Positions 16,066 through 27,267 are shown, counted from the first letter of the stretch. The stretch: DNA of 64,000 nucleotides from Bradyrhizobium archetypum (GCF_013114835.1 NZ_JAAVLW010000004.1:1-64000); one strand, 5' to 3'. Notes: a model not told the origin generated them from the sequence alone. Translations and numbers: made by a program.

Positions 16066-17808
16066 TTACGACACAGCGGCGCTCTTGTTGTCCTGAAGCG
16101 CGAATCCATCTCCCGCTCGGGCAAGCACGACATTGCGGTCATGGAAGACGTCGAGCGTCGAGCGGTGGCCGATCGAGACGATGGTGGTTGCCGGCAATTT
16201 CGCCTCGAGCAGGCGATACAGTGCCGCCTCCGATGGTTCGTCGAGCGACGCCGTTGCCTCGTCGAGAAACAGATATTGCGGCACATGCAACAGCGCACGC
16301 GCCAGTCCAAGGCGCTGCTGCTCGCCGAGCGACAGTGTCCGATTCCAGTGGCCATGTTCGTCGAGTTGCGACGCGAGCTTCGGCAATCCGACCAATTCGA
16401 GCGTCTGGCTGATCTGCGCAGGCGTGAACGCGCCTTCCTTGGCCGGATATTCGACCGCTGCTCGCAGCGTGCCGGTCGGGAAATACGGCCGCTGCGGCAG
16501 CATCATCAAGGACGCCCCTGCCGGTACGGTGATGGAGCCGCTTCCGAACGGCCAGATGCCGGCGATGGCGCGGAATAGCGTTGATTTGCCGGAGCCGGAC
16601 GGGCCGGTGACCAGCGTGCGCTCGCCCTTGCGCAGGCTGAATCCGTCCGCGTTCACCAACGGCGTTCCGTTTGGCAGGCGCAGCACAAGCTCCTTGATGT
16701 CGATGGTGCCACTACCCGTCTTGACGACGTGAATGCGCTCGCTGCGGCTTGCGAGTTCTCTCGCCGCCGCGATCCCCGCCTCGAACCCGTCGAGGCGGTT
16801 GACCACGGCCTGCCACTCCGCCAGTTGGCGATAGATGGTGATGAAGAACGAAAGCGCACCCTGCACGTTGGAAAACGCCGACGCGGTCTGCATCATGCCG
16901 CCGAGCTGAATCTTCTCCGCGAAATAGGCCGGTGCCACCAGCACATAGGGAAAGATCACCGAAGCCTGGTTATAGCTCGCCGTGAACGCCGTGATCTTCT
17001 TGGTCCGGCTCATGATGGCGAGCCAGTTCTCCACCACGCGGCCGAAGCGAACCAGAAGGCGCTCGCGCTCCGCCTGCTCACCGTGCAGCAGCGCGATCTG
17101 CTCGGAGTTTTCCCGCACGCGCACCAGGTTGAAACGAAAATCCGCTTCATACTGCTGCTGCTTGAAATCGATGCCGACCAGCGGCCAGCCGATCAGGTGG
17201 GTCAGGATGGTGCCGAGCACCGAATAGATCAGCGCGCCCCAGACGAGATAGCCGGGGATCGGATAATCCTGACCGAACAGGTGCAGCGGCGCGGCATTGG
17301 ACAGGCCCCACAGGATCGTGACAAAGGACGCGATCGTGACGATCGAGCTCAGCACACCGACCCCGATGTTGAGCGTGCGATCGACAAACAGTTTGACGTC
17401 GTCGGTCATGCGCTGGTCGGGGTTGTCGGCGGCATCGCCCTGAAGCTGCATCCGGTAATGGTTGGCCTGATGCAGCCAGTCGCCGAGATATTGCGCGGTC
17501 ATCCAGCGCCGCCAGCGGATCTGCAGCCATTGATTGAGATAGAGCTGGTAGACCGCCAAAAGGATGAAAATAGCGGCGAGCACGCTGAAATAGATGATTT
17601 CGCTGACGAAGGAGTCCCAGTTTCGTTCCTGCAGCGCGTTGTAGAAACGGGCGTTCCACTGGTTGATCAGGACGTTGATGCCGACGATCGCAAGCTCAAT
17701 GGCGAGCACGGCCGCCAGCAGCCCGCGGCCGGCCCATTTGTCCTCGGAGCGGAAATAGGGGGCGGAGATGCGCCATACGGTGGCGAGCGTCGAGCGGAGG
17801 TTTTTCAC
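16066..17808 (-). CDS. BacA/SbmA-like ABC transporter with fused ATPase domain (YddA/BclA group)
   Basis: 580 residues. The N-terminal SbmA/BacA-like membrane domain (about residues 1-330) begins with a cytoplasmic leader and has segments such as LLAAVLAIELAIVGINVLI and the family-typical NQWNARFYNALQERNWDSF. The C-terminal ATPase has Walker A GPSGSGKST near residue 401, the signature LSLGEQQRLGLARAL near residue 490, and Walker B YLFLDEATASLD. This fusion defines the YddA/Rv1819c/BclA group. Known members import peptides, cobalamin or other hydrophilic compounds. It is a single gene, with no periplasmic binding protein beside it. Confidence 0.88.
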   Translation of the reverse strand: MKNLRSTLATVWRISAPYFRSEDKWAGRGLLAAVLAIELAIVGINVLINQWNARFYNALQERNWDSFVSEIIYFSVLAAIFILLAVYQLYLNQWLQIRWRRWMTAQYLGDWLHQANHYRMQLQGDAADNPDQRMTDDVKLFVDRTLNIGVGVLSSIVTIASFVTILWGLSNAAPLHLFGQDYPIPGYLVWGALIYSVLGTILTHLIGWPLVGIDFKQQQYEADFRFNLVRVRENSEQIALLHGEQAERERLLVRFGRVVENWLAIMSRTKKITAFTASYNQASVIFPYVLVAPAYFAEKIQLGGMMQTASAFSNVQGALSFFITIYRQLAEWQAVVNRLDGFEAGIAAARELASRSERIHVVKTGSGTIDIKELVLRLPNGTPLVNADGFSLRKGERTLVTGPSGSGKSTLFRAIAGIWPFGSGSITVPAGASLMMLPQRPYFPTGTLRAAVEYPAKEGAFTPAQISQTLELVGLPKLASQLDEHGHWNRTLSLGEQQRLGLARALLHVPQYLFLDEATASLDEPSEAALYRLLEAKLPATTIVSIGHRSTLDVFHDRNVVLARAGDGFALQDNKSAAVS

Positions 17809-18097
17809 AGGATTGCCGTCTCCGAGGATGGGCTTAAGGCCCTGAAGGAATGGAAGAATTAGGCGCCTCTACGAAGCCCATGGAAAGGCCTGGCTGCGGC
17901 GACTTGTCGCAGGTTGGGTCAGACCCTAGCATGGCCGCGGCGGCGGGGGACGATGGCTCCTCGAACTTCGCGAGGTTGTGAGCGTTGGCGAAACCAAGGC
18001 AATCCCACGCCTCCCGCGGCTTCCCGCGATCGTCCAACCAGTGCCCGGCCAATCGGCGCCGACGGGCGCGTCAATAACAGATGTGGGGAGAACCGCA

Positions 18098-19762
18098 ATG
18101 TGGGATCAAATTTATAATCCGCTTGGCAACACCGCGCTGTCGACGATCGCCGCCGCAGTGCCTGTGGTCACGTTGCTGGTGCTGATCGCCAGTGGCAAGG
18201 TCAAGGCCCATCTCGCGGCCATCATCGCACTCATCGTCGCCAATATCGTCACCATTGCCATCTTCACCATGCCCGCGGGCATGTCGATCCGCGCCTCGCT
18301 GCTCGGCGTCGTGGTCGGCTTCTTCCCGATCGGCTGGATCGTGCTCAATGTCATCTTCCTCTACCGCATCACGGTCGAGACCGGGCGGTTCGAGCTCCTG
18401 CAGCGCGCGATCGGCGGCGTGACCACCGACCGCAGGCTGCAACTGCTCTTGATCGCGTTTGCCTTCGGTGCCTTCTTCGAAGGCGCGTCGGGCTTCGGCA
18501 CGCCGGTGGCGATCACCGGCGCGGTCCTGATCGGCCTCGGCTTCTCGCCGCTGGCGGCTTCCGGCCTCTCGCTGATCGCCAACACCGCCCCTGTCGCCTA
18601 TGGCGCGCTCGGCACGCCGATCCAGGGCCTGGCGTCGGTGACCGGCCTTGATCCTTATGTGCTCGGCGCGATGGTCGGCCGGCAATTGCCGTTCTTCTCG
18701 CTGATCGTGCCGTTCTGGCTGATCTGGGCGTTCGCCGGCTGGCGCGGCATGATCGCGATCTGGCCCGCCATTCTCGTCACCGGCGTCTCCTTCGCCATCC
18801 CGCAATTCGTGATCTCGAATTTCATCAACCCCTGGATCGTCGACATCGGGGCGTCGCTGATCTCGATGGGCTGCCTGATCCTTTTTCTGAAGGTGTGGCA
18901 GCCGCGCGAACTCTGGACCTCGCCGGCGTTGCGCGGACGCGATGAGTCGGCTGCGACCATGGCGCCCGCCAAGCCGCTGGACACGACGAAGCTCAGCCAA
19001 AGCGAGCTGTGGAGTGCGCTGTTGCCGTGGATCATCGTCTGCGTGGTGATGCTGATCTGGGGCAGCGGCGCGTTCAAGGGCTGGGCGAACGCCAACTTTG
19101 CCTGGAAATATCAGGTGCCCGAGCTGCACAACATGATCAACAAGGTACCGCCGGTGGCTGCGAAGCCGACGCCGGAGGCGGCGCTGTTCGACTTCACCTA
19201 TTTGTCCTTCACCGGCACGGGCATGCTGCTCGCCGCCATCGTCTCAGGCCTGCTGATGGGCTTCTCGCCGCTGAAGATGGTCGCGGAATACGGCCGCACC
19301 ATCAGGCTGTGCGCGATTTCGCTGGTCACGATCTCGGCGATGCTCGCGATCGGAACGCTGACGCGACTCTCCGGCGTCGATGCCACCCTCGGCTTGGCCT
19401 TCGCTGCGACCGGCGTGCTCTATCCCTTCTTCGGCACGCTGCTCGGCTGGCTCGGCGTCGCCTTGACCGGATCGGATACCGCTTCAAACGTGCTGTTCGG
19501 CAACTTGCAGAAGATCACCTCCGAACAGCTCGGCCTGTCGCCGGTGCTGATGGCCGCCGCTAACTCTTCCGGCGGCGTCATGGGCAAGATGATCGACGCG
19601 CAATCGATCGTCGTCGCTTCGACCGCCACGAACTGGTACGGCCACGAAGGCTCGATCCTGCGCTACGTCTTCCTGCATTCGATCGTGCTGGCCTGCCTTG
19701 TCGGCGTGCTGGTGACGCTGCAGGCTTACGTCTATCCGTTCACGATGCTGGTGCTGAAGTAG
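18098..19762 (+). CDS. L-lactate/glycolate permease (LctP family)
   Basis: 554 residues from ATG 18098 (MWDQIYNPLGNTALSTIAAA), the usual LctP start. It is very hydrophobic with about 12-14 membrane segments. Family blocks include FFEGASGFGTPVAITGAVLI, APVAYGALGTPIQGLASVTG and a late GSDTASNVLFGNLQ. LctP/GlcA proteins import lactate or glycolate with protons. The glcDEF operon 5 kb upstream makes glycolate or D-lactate a likely substrate. The frame is open from 17978, but the upstream part is not family-like. Confidence 0.93.
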   Translation: MWDQIYNPLGNTALSTIAAAVPVVTLLVLIASGKVKAHLAAIIALIVANIVTIAIFTMPAGMSIRASLLGVVVGFFPIGWIVLNVIFLYRITVETGRFELLQRAIGGVTTDRRLQLLLIAFAFGAFFEGASGFGTPVAITGAVLIGLGFSPLAASGLSLIANTAPVAYGALGTPIQGLASVTGLDPYVLGAMVGRQLPFFSLIVPFWLIWAFAGWRGMIAIWPAILVTGVSFAIPQFVISNFINPWIVDIGASLISMGCLILFLKVWQPRELWTSPALRGRDESAATMAPAKPLDTTKLSQSELWSALLPWIIVCVVMLIWGSGAFKGWANANFAWKYQVPELHNMINKVPPVAAKPTPEAALFDFTYLSFTGTGMLLAAIVSGLLMGFSPLKMVAEYGRTIRLCAISLVTISAMLAIGTLTRLSGVDATLGLAFAATGVLYPFFGTLLGWLGVALTGSDTASNVLFGNLQKITSEQLGLSPVLMAAANSSGGVMGKMIDAQSIVVASTATNWYGHEGSILRYVFLHSIVLACLVGVLVTLQAYVYPFTMLVLK

Positions 19763-19902
19763 GCGCCGCGGTTGCACCGCTCGACCCGCAAAGGGGAGGG
19801 AGCCTTACCTGTCAGCCGGTGACATTCTTGCCCTAGCCAATCGCCTCGCCGTTCAATAGAACGGCGCGCGGCGTGGTCGGTCGGAATGTTTTGAGAGGGG
19901 AC

Positions 19903-20319
19903 ATGATTTCATTCGTAGGTACGGCCCGTGCAGGCGCCGCTTCGCTCCTGCTGTTCGCAGCCGCCTTGCCGTTCAGCGCGGGGCGCGCCGATGACGGCTT
20001 TCCCTTCGGCTCCGAAATGACACTCGACGTCGACCGTCAGCGCGGATCGAAGCGGATCCCTAACCTGGAGATCGGCGACAAGGGCGAGGTGGTGCTCGAA
20101 CTCTGGTGCAAGGGCGGCAAGGGCCAGTTTTCGGTGGCGGGCAACAGCGTGATCTTCGTTCCCGGCGCGATGGAAAACCGCCCCTGTCCGCCGGATCGCG
20201 CGCAGCAGGATGACGAACTGATCGCAGCGCTCGCCGAGGCGGGTACCTGGAAGCGGCAGGGCGACTTCGTGTCGTTTGTCGGCACCAAGACGCTGCGGTT
20301 CCGGATCAATACGAATTAG
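19903..20319 (+). CDS. Exported small protein of unknown function
   Basis: 138 residues from ATG 19903, preceded by GAGAGGGG. Signal peptide about residues 1-30 (ASLLLFAAALPFSAGRA). The mature part, MTLDVDRQRGSKRIPNLEI followed later by WCKGGKGQFSVAGNSVIFVPG, has two Cys and a compact beta-rich look like META/HslJ-type periplasmic domains. No pathway is evident from its neighbours. Confidence 0.65.
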   Translation: MISFVGTARAGAASLLLFAAALPFSAGRADDGFPFGSEMTLDVDRQRGSKRIPNLEIGDKGEVVLELWCKGGKGQFSVAGNSVIFVPGAMENRPCPPDRAQQDDELIAALAEAGTWKRQGDFVSFVGTKTLRFRINTN

Positions 20320-20434
20320 GACGCGCGCTCACAATACCGAAGGTTAAGGTAAACGCGGTGGCGGTGATAGCCGCCCTATCGCCGATCGTCGTGTTAGCAT
20401 GTATGCTGCCCTCAAGGCATTTTCCGTGGGGTGC

Positions 20435-21628
20435 ATGCGCAACAATCCCATCATCGTGCAGAAATACGGCGGCGCCTGTCTTGAAACGCCGGCAAAAATC
20501 CGCGCGGTCGCGAGCGGACTGACCGAGTTGCATGGCCGTGGTCATCGCGTCGTGGTGATTGTTTCGGCGATGGGTAAGGCCACCGACGAACTTGTCAGAA
20601 TGGCCTATCAGGTCAGCCCGCATCCCAATCGCCGCGAGCTCGACATGTTGTTGACGACCGGTGAGCGCATCAGCATGTCCCTGATGAGCATGGCGCTATC
20701 TGATCTCGGCGTGCCGGCGATCAGTTTTACCGGTAGTCAAGCCGGAGTGATGACCGACGAGTCCCATTCCTCCGCGCGCATTTTGGATGTGCGGCCGATT
20801 CGCGTGCGCGAAGAACTCGATCGCGGCCGCATCGTGGTCCTGGCCGGCTTTCAGGGCGTGAACCCGGTGACCAAGGAAATCACCACGCTGGGCCGGGGCG
20901 GCAGCGACACCACCGCTGTCGCCATGGCCGCGGCGCTAAAAGCCGAATGCTGTGAAATCATCAAAGAGGTCGACGGCGTTTGCACGGCCGATCCGCGCAT
21001 CGTGGCGAATTCAAAACCCTTGCGTCAGCTGGATTTCGCATCGCTATCGGAAATGTGTTTTTGGGGCGCCAAGGTTTTGCACTTTCGCAGCGTGGCGCTG
21101 GCCCAAAGCCAAAATGTGCCTTTGGTTCTAAAAAAATGGGGCGACGCGGAACACAGCACCCAAGTGATGAAAGAGATGACGGGAATGGAAAACGGAAAAG
21201 TTTTGGCCGTCAACTCGATGGCGCGCATTGAGCATGTGGAGATCGATTCGGCGGATCTCAATCAAGGCTTCGAGAAATTCGCGCAACATCTCAAACAAAA
21301 TGGCTTGCCTTGGCCGCAACTCCTCGCTTCGGCTTTCACCGATGGAAAGACGCGCATGATGATGACGTGCGATTCGGAGTCGCTCGACACTTTGCTACGC
21401 ACGCTGGAACAGAGCAAGGACCTGCGCAAGCAACGTGAGACCTTAAGTTCGGTGAGCCTCACCTGCTTCGGCGGCGTTGCTTCGGACCTGCCGCTTAAGG
21501 CGATTCAGATTTTGAAACATCACGGAATTGTCGCCGACAAATATGTTCTGTCATCGCATTCGGTAAATCTGTTTATTCCGGTCGAGAGCCGCGAGGCCGC
21601 GGTCAAGGCTTTGCACGCGCTCATCTAG
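20435..21628 (+). CDS. Aspartate kinase with C-terminal ACT region, atypical composition
   Basis: 397 residues from ATG 20435 ([13 protein letters not shown]); ATG 20399 is an alternative start. Kinase landmarks are [48 protein letters not shown] and [13 protein letters not shown]. The last 140 residues have the length and pattern of paired ACT domains. The expected reaction is aspartate to 4-phosphoaspartate, the first step to lysine, threonine and methionine. Codon use looks unlike the neighbours: bases 21061-21360 hold 157 G+C of 300 by hand count (52%). It may be an additional, transferred copy; the normal lysC may lie elsewhere. Confidence 0.88.
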   Translation: MRNNPIIVQKYGGACLETPAKIRAVASGLTELHGRGHRVVVIVSAMGKATDELVRMAYQVSPHPNRRELDMLLTTGERISMSLMSMALSDLGVPAISFTGSQAGVMTDESHSSARILDVRPIRVREELDRGRIVVLAGFQGVNPVTKEITTLGRGGSDTTAVAMAAALKAECCEIIKEVDGVCTADPRIVANSKPLRQLDFASLSEMCFWGAKVLHFRSVALAQSQNVPLVLKKWGDAEHSTQVMKEMTGMENGKVLAVNSMARIEHVEIDSADLNQGFEKFAQHLKQNGLPWPQLLASAFTDGKTRMMMTCDSESLDTLLRTLEQSKDLRKQRETLSSVSLTCFGGVASDLPLKAIQILKHHGIVADKYVLSSHSVNLFIPVESREAAVKALHALI

Positions 21629-21746
21629 TTGGCTTGCGCACTGTGAACCAAAGCTCAGTCCGGCTGGCGGGGAAGAAACCGTTTTTCGTAGTGGCGCGCA
21701 TTGACCGTGGGCAGGGTGGCCCAACCCCGTCCTCGTTATCGCGCGG

Positions 21747-22442
21747 TTACGGCGTCGCAATCAATCCGCTGGCGGTGGCAACGATCCAACGGCCGCCCCA
21801 GCGCACGATGGACTCCACGCGTCCGATGCCGGGAATGGTGTCGCCGCGCGCGGCCATCCTGATGCCGTCGGGGCCTTCGAGAACGGCGGTACCGTCCCTG
21901 ACATCAACGACCGTCCATCCGGAAATAGTGGTCGGCCTGGTTTCCGGCGCGGCCACCAAAGGCTGCTGCCGTATCGCGAGCGCAGCAGGGGAAGGATTCA
22001 CATTTGCCTGGGAGGCCGGGCCCGAAGACGGGCGGGCGCCGCCCGGCAACAGGGCGGACGGCTTGGGAATGCTGCCGACGATGGCGGGCGAGTCCAGCGC
22101 CGATGCCGTCTTTCGGGTGCCTTCGATCCTGCCGGACGGTCGTGCTTCGGCAATGCGCGGGGAGGGGGCTTCCTTCTGCGCAACCTCTTCGAGGCCGAGC
22201 GTGCCTGCGAACTGCGGCCAATTCAGACCGCCGGCCCAGCCCAGCGCAAAACTTGCCACCACTGCCACAGTCACCAGCAAGGCGGCGCGCGCCCGGTCGC
22301 CAAATGGCTCCCGCACCACCAAAATCTCGTCGCGGTCGGCTTTGAGGAAATTCCACAGGCTCGCCGGCTGCTCCGGCCCTCGGCCATCAGTCACATTCCC
22401 CGGCCAGATGCTTTCAAAGGTACTCGGCTCGCGGTCTTGCAT
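21747..22442 (-). CDS. Single-pass membrane protein with a periplasmic PilP/PulC-like C-terminal domain
   Basis: 231 residues from ATG 22442; TTG 22460 would add six residues. The cytoplasmic N-terminus of about 55 residues is followed by a membrane segment (AALLVTVAVVASFALGWAGG). A long Pro/Ala/Ser-rich linker leads to a C-terminal block, GWTVVDVRDGTAVLEGPDGI and MAARGDTIPGIGRVESIVRW. This block resembles the small beta domain of PilP/GspC-type proteins. No secretion or pilus genes lie nearby, so the role is unknown. Confidence 0.6.
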   Translation of the reverse strand: MQDREPSTFESIWPGNVTDGRGPEQPASLWNFLKADRDEILVVREPFGDRARAALLVTVAVVASFALGWAGGLNWPQFAGTLGLEEVAQKEAPSPRIAEARPSGRIEGTRKTASALDSPAIVGSIPKPSALLPGGARPSSGPASQANVNPSPAALAIRQQPLVAAPETRPTTISGWTVVDVRDGTAVLEGPDGIRMAARGDTIPGIGRVESIVRWGGRWIVATASGLIATP

Positions 22443-22584
22443 GGCGTGACCCCGGTTCAACTGGCCGATGATGTTCCTTTAAACTGAATCGAGTCTTAAC
22501 GATCGGGGGGCGTAATGTATTGGCATCGTTATTTCCCGATCACGTCGATCTGGACTTTCGTCATCGCGCCCAATGCGTTGCCTG

Positions 22585-23784
22585 CTACTTCCACACACTC
22601 CGGTCGGCGTCCCAGCGCTGGCCCTTGAACTCCTTCGCCAGCGCATCAAGCGAACCATTGTCATCCTTTGGTTCGCCGCCTTCCTCGTCGCCGGTGGACT
22701 CTTCGGTGAGGTGCAGTTTCGGACCCGCGCCTTCATCGGCGGTGGTGATCACCGGGCTCGAGACCCACAGCATCAGCCGGTCGGTCGCGCCCGGTTTGTC
22801 CGGCGAGACCAGCGCGGTGATCTCAACAGTTTCGGTGAGGCCGAGCGGCGGATAGATCGGGCTCGGCCGCTTGAAGCTGAGTTCCAGTTTTCCGGTATTG
22901 GCATCCCAGCTCGCCTCCGCCGGCTTGGCGGAAAGCGTTTTGGCCAGCACGCCCGAAATCGCGGCCGCGATCTTGTCCCTGTTGATCTTGTCGCCATCGC
23001 GCCATTCGGCGGCCGCAAAGCGTATGGTGCGGTCCATCTCGATGGCGCCGCTGGTCCAACCGGCGGCGACCACGCCTGGCATCGCCTTGGCTTTCGCAAT
23101 CAGCGCAGCGGCCCGCTCCGGATCGCTCGTGAGGTTGATGGTCTGCTCGCCGGCGCGCAGCGCATCGCAGGTGATCGACAGGCTGGAGAGGGCAACCTCG
23201 ACGGCCTCGCCCTTCAGGCTTTTGAGGAAATCGAGCGCCGTGTCGAGCTTGATCCGCACGCCGATCGCCTCCGGCGAAACCTCGGTAAAATCCTTCGGCG
23301 CCGGCGTGATGCCGTCGTCGCTGGTCTGGCTCTCCAGAAACTCCTTCTCGCTGAGATCGGAATTGTCCGTCGACGCCACTTCGGTCACGGTCTGGCCGAT
23401 CGCGATCTGGCCGCGGAATTCGAAGGTGTCGCCGACAGGCTTGCGCGTGAGCTTGACGGTGACCGGCTGCTTGTCACCGAGGCTCTGCGTGGTGCCGGTC
23501 AGGCTCTGGCCGTTGACGGTGAGATTGGCGACGAAGCGATCCTTGCGGTCGGAGCCCTTCGCGGCGGGATAGCAGACGTCGAGAGTCGCCGCGGTGACAG
23601 TCTTGCCTTGCCGGGTCTCCTTCAGCACGACGTCGGCATTACCATCCATCAGGCCGTCGATTGCAGTGAAATAGCGCGTCTCAGGGCCGCCGGGCGCCGT
23701 CTTGGAGGGAAGTTTCGTCTGGGCGAAAGCGAGGTGAGGGATGGCCGTCGCCAGACCGAGCAGCAGAAGGCAGAGCGCGCGCAT
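22585..23784 (-). CDS. Exported protein of unknown function
   Basis: 399 residues from ATG 23784 (MRALCLLLLGLATAIPHLAFA), with a clear signal peptide. The mature protein has repeated beta-strand-like segments and an acidic, Gly-rich C-terminal end (EESTGDEEGGEPKDDNGS). I recognise no enzyme motif. It probably sits in the periplasm. A long open frame on the opposite strand across the same bases is a composition artefact. It is transcribed toward, but is separate from, the preceding membrane-protein gene. Confidence 0.65.
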   Translation of the reverse strand: MRALCLLLLGLATAIPHLAFAQTKLPSKTAPGGPETRYFTAIDGLMDGNADVVLKETRQGKTVTAATLDVCYPAAKGSDRKDRFVANLTVNGQSLTGTTQSLGDKQPVTVKLTRKPVGDTFEFRGQIAIGQTVTEVASTDNSDLSEKEFLESQTSDDGITPAPKDFTEVSPEAIGVRIKLDTALDFLKSLKGEAVEVALSSLSITCDALRAGEQTINLTSDPERAAALIAKAKAMPGVVAAGWTSGAIEMDRTIRFAAAEWRDGDKINRDKIAAAISGVLAKTLSAKPAEASWDANTGKLELSFKRPSPIYPPLGLTETVEITALVSPDKPGATDRLMLWVSSPVITTADEGAGPKLHLTEESTGDEEGGEPKDDNGSLDALAKEFKGQRWDADRSVWK

Positions 23785-24163
23785 GCGAAATGTCCCGGAA
23801 AGATGAAATCGGTGACGTCCTATCAGCAAACTCCGGTGTCTTCAGCCAAAAAGAACGCGGTGAGGGGGCGTCATGCCGCTCACCGCTTTAACGAAAATCG
23901 GCGAGATGTCTGCCCGGCAAGAAACGTTGCTTCGAACGACATCGCATTTTTGTGCTTGTCATCCATTTGCCAGGGACGCACCGGCGGAAGGGTTCCCTCT
24001 CGCGCAAGGGAGGGAGCCCCGCCAGCTTGCTCCACCTCACATGAGAGAGATCACAGCTTCCTGAACGCCGTCACTCCCGGTCTTTGTTCGTAACCCACCG
24101 CAAAAAAGAAGGCCGCCCTGGGGCGGCCTTCGATCCGTTGGCGCGGGAAGCGGGCTGCGGGGC
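23785..24163. other. Intergenic region with repeat debris and groEL terminator
   Basis: No gene is seen in this 379-base gap. Bases 23988-24056 carry the block ttccctctcgcgcaaggga, a small palindromic remnant resembling pieces near 19790 and 34526, followed by cacctcacatgagagagatcac as in the family C ends. The right end holds the groEL terminator, annotated separately. Confidence 0.5.
24102..24130 (-). terminator. Intrinsic terminator of the groESL operon
   Basis: Read on the minus strand, a 10-bp stem (24121-24130 with 24109-24118) closes a two-base gap loop and is followed by six T (complement of 24102-24107). It lies 34 bases beyond the groEL stop. Confidence 0.88.
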
Positions 24164-25837
<1,674 letters not shown>

Positions 25838-25860
25838 TCAGCCGCTGTTCTTTCCTCGCC

Positions 25861-25947
25861 GTCATTGCCGGGCTTGACCCGGCAATCCATCGCCTTCGCG
25901 TGACTCTTCCGAAGAGGATGGATGCCCGGGTCAAGCCCGGGCATGAC
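25861..25947. repeat. Palindromic repeat inside the groESL operon, family B-like
   Basis: It begins gtcattgccgggcttgaccc and ends gggtcaagcccgggcatgac, so its arms are long inverted repeats about 87 bases apart. It falls between groES and groEL within one transcript and could form a stable mRNA hairpin. Confidence 0.8.
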
Positions 25948-25982
25948 GAAGGAAAGCGCGGCAGCGCTTCGGCCCTTAAAGC

Positions 25983-26279
25983 TTACGTCAGCACGCCCAT
26001 GATGTCGGACTCCTTCATGATCAGGAGTTCCTCGCCCTCGAGCTTGACCTCGGTGCCCGACCATTTGCCGAACAGCACGCGGTCGCCGACCTTGACGTCG
26101 ATCGGAATCAGCTTGCCGGCCTCGTCGCGGCCGCCCGGGCCCACGGCGGTGACTTCGCCCTGCGACGGCTTTTCCTTGGCGCTGTCGGGAATGATGATGC
26201 CGCCCTTGGTCTTCTCTTCGGCATCGATGCGCTTGACCACGACGCGATCGTGCAGCGGACGGAATTTGGTTTTAGCCAT
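25983..26279 (-). CDS. groES: 10 kDa co-chaperonin GroES
   Basis: 98 residues from ATG 26279 ([19 protein letters not shown]), preceded by GAGGAGACGTC. The mobile-loop segment [20 protein letters not shown] and the end [15 protein letters not shown] are canonical. It is the heptameric lid of GroEL. The frame is open upstream, but there is no family sequence before this Met. It is the first gene of the operon, downstream of the CIRCE/promoter region. Confidence 0.98.
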   Translation of the reverse strand: MAKTKFRPLHDRVVVKRIDAEEKTKGGIIIPDSAKEKPSQGEVTAVGPGGRDEAGKLIPIDVKVGDRVLFGKWSGTEVKLEGEELLIMKESDIMGVLT

Positions 26280-26389
26280 GACGTCTCCTCTTGAAGTTCC
26301 TCTGAAGGGCTCGGTTTCAGGTCTGTGCCATCGAAAATGGCTGCGAATGCCGGGTATTCGACGCCTCCCCGGGCGGGACAGGACAACCC

Positions 26390-26416
26390 TTAGCAATCGT
26401 TGTATTTGAGTGCTAA
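26390..26416 (-). promoter_or_regulatory. CIRCE element (HrcA operator) upstream of groESL
   Basis: Inverted repeat TTAGCAATC (26390-26398), a nine-base spacer, then GAGTGCTAA (26408-26416). The consensus is TTAGCACTC-N9-GAGTGCTAA, so only one base differs from it. It overlaps the expected transcription start of the promoter at 26429-26457, where bound HrcA would block initiation until heat shock. Confidence 0.93.
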
Positions 26417-26428
26417 ACTTGGAGCCGG

Positions 26429-26457
26429 GGAATATGGCTTGGCGCCGATCCTGTCAA
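26429..26457 (-). promoter_or_regulatory. Housekeeping-type promoter of groESL
   Basis: On the minus strand: TTGACA (complement of 26452-26457), 17 bases, then TATTCC (complement of 26429-26434). The perfect -35, ideal spacing and immediate downstream CIRCE fit a sigma-70-type promoter repressed by HrcA. I see no sigma-32-type site. The remaining bases up to 26652 show nothing else recognisable. Confidence 0.75.
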
Positions 26458-26652
26458 GCAAACAAGGGGGTTAAGGCCTTGGTGAGGCCAATATAAGATG
26501 CTCCCACGGAAACCAAATCGGCGCAGCGGCGTAATTTCAACCGACGTCATTGCTCCGGCAGGCTTTTTGCGGTTGGCTCTTGACGGAATCGACTGCTTGA
26601 CGGATTGGCTGCTTGACGGGAGCGGCCTTCAGGATTTGCTCGGGGGAATGCG

Positions 26653-27168
26653 ATGATCAGCTCACGTAACGCACGTACGGTTGCCAACCTGGCGATCGCG
26701 TCGGCGCTCGCGATTCTGCTGGGGGCGTGCGGCAGCATGAGCCTGCCATCGCTATCGTCCAGTTCGGCGCCCGAGCCCGAGCCCGGGGTTGCGCCGGAAA
26801 TGCCCGCGACCATCCGCGCCGACGAGATCGTCGGCCGCTGGGGCCTTGCTTCGTTCCAGAATCCGAATGACCGCGCCCGCACCGAAGCCGCGGCGCGAGG
26901 GCAGTGCAAGCAGCCCTATGTGATCGGCGCCGGCGCCAGCGGCGGCGTCGTCATGCACCTGGCCGACCAGGCCACGCCACAGGAATTGCGCCTCAAGGGC
27001 AGCCCGAGCGGCAAGAACTATATCGGTCCGCCCGGTCCGGCCGGCGGCGAACAGGACCGCGAGATCGTCTCCTTCGACGGCCGCGTGCTGGTGACCCGCT
27101 TCATCGAAAAGGATGCCGCGGTCCGTTACGGCAACATGGTGTATGTGCGCTGCGCGCCGCGGGCGTGA
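26653..27168 (+). CDS. Putative lipoprotein of unknown function
   Basis: 171 residues. A lipobox LLGAC follows a hydrophobic leader (LAIASALAILLGACG), so Cys26 is likely lipidated. A Ser/Pro-rich linker follows, then a compact domain (ADEIVGRWGLASFQNPNDRA at the start, VRYGNMVYVRCAP at the end). The WGLASF segment resembles the start of AprI/inhibitor-like lipoprotein domains, but this is weak. It is divergent from groESL and ends before a family A repeat and a terminator. Confidence 0.7.
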   Translation: MISSRNARTVANLAIASALAILLGACGSMSLPSLSSSSAPEPEPGVAPEMPATIRADEIVGRWGLASFQNPNDRARTEAAARGQCKQPYVIGAGASGGVVMHLADQATPQELRLKGSPSGKNYIGPPGPAGGEQDREIVSFDGRVLVTRFIEKDAAVRYGNMVYVRCAPRA

Positions 27169-27186
27169 GGCAACGGATTAGGCGGC

Positions 27187-27267
27187 GTCATTCCGGGATG
27201 GTGCGTTAGCACCAGACCCGGAATCTCGAGATTCCGGGTTCGATGCTTCGCATCGCCCCGGAATGAC
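27187..27267. repeat. Palindromic intergenic repeat, family A (copy 2)
   Basis: It begins gtcattccgggatggtgcg and ends catcgccccggaatgac. Inner palindromes ggtgcgttagcacc and ggaatctcgagattcc are well formed. It has the same plan as 4964-5047. Confidence 0.85.

Noticed and set aside
16729..17862. Plus-strand open stretch of 377 codons opposite the ABC transporter
   Set aside because: Antisense shadow; the minus strand carries intact Walker and signature motifs.
22573..24093. Plus-strand open stretch of 506 codons opposite the exported unknown
   Set aside because: High-GC artefact, rich in Arg and Gly; the opposite-strand gene has a signal peptide and normal composition.
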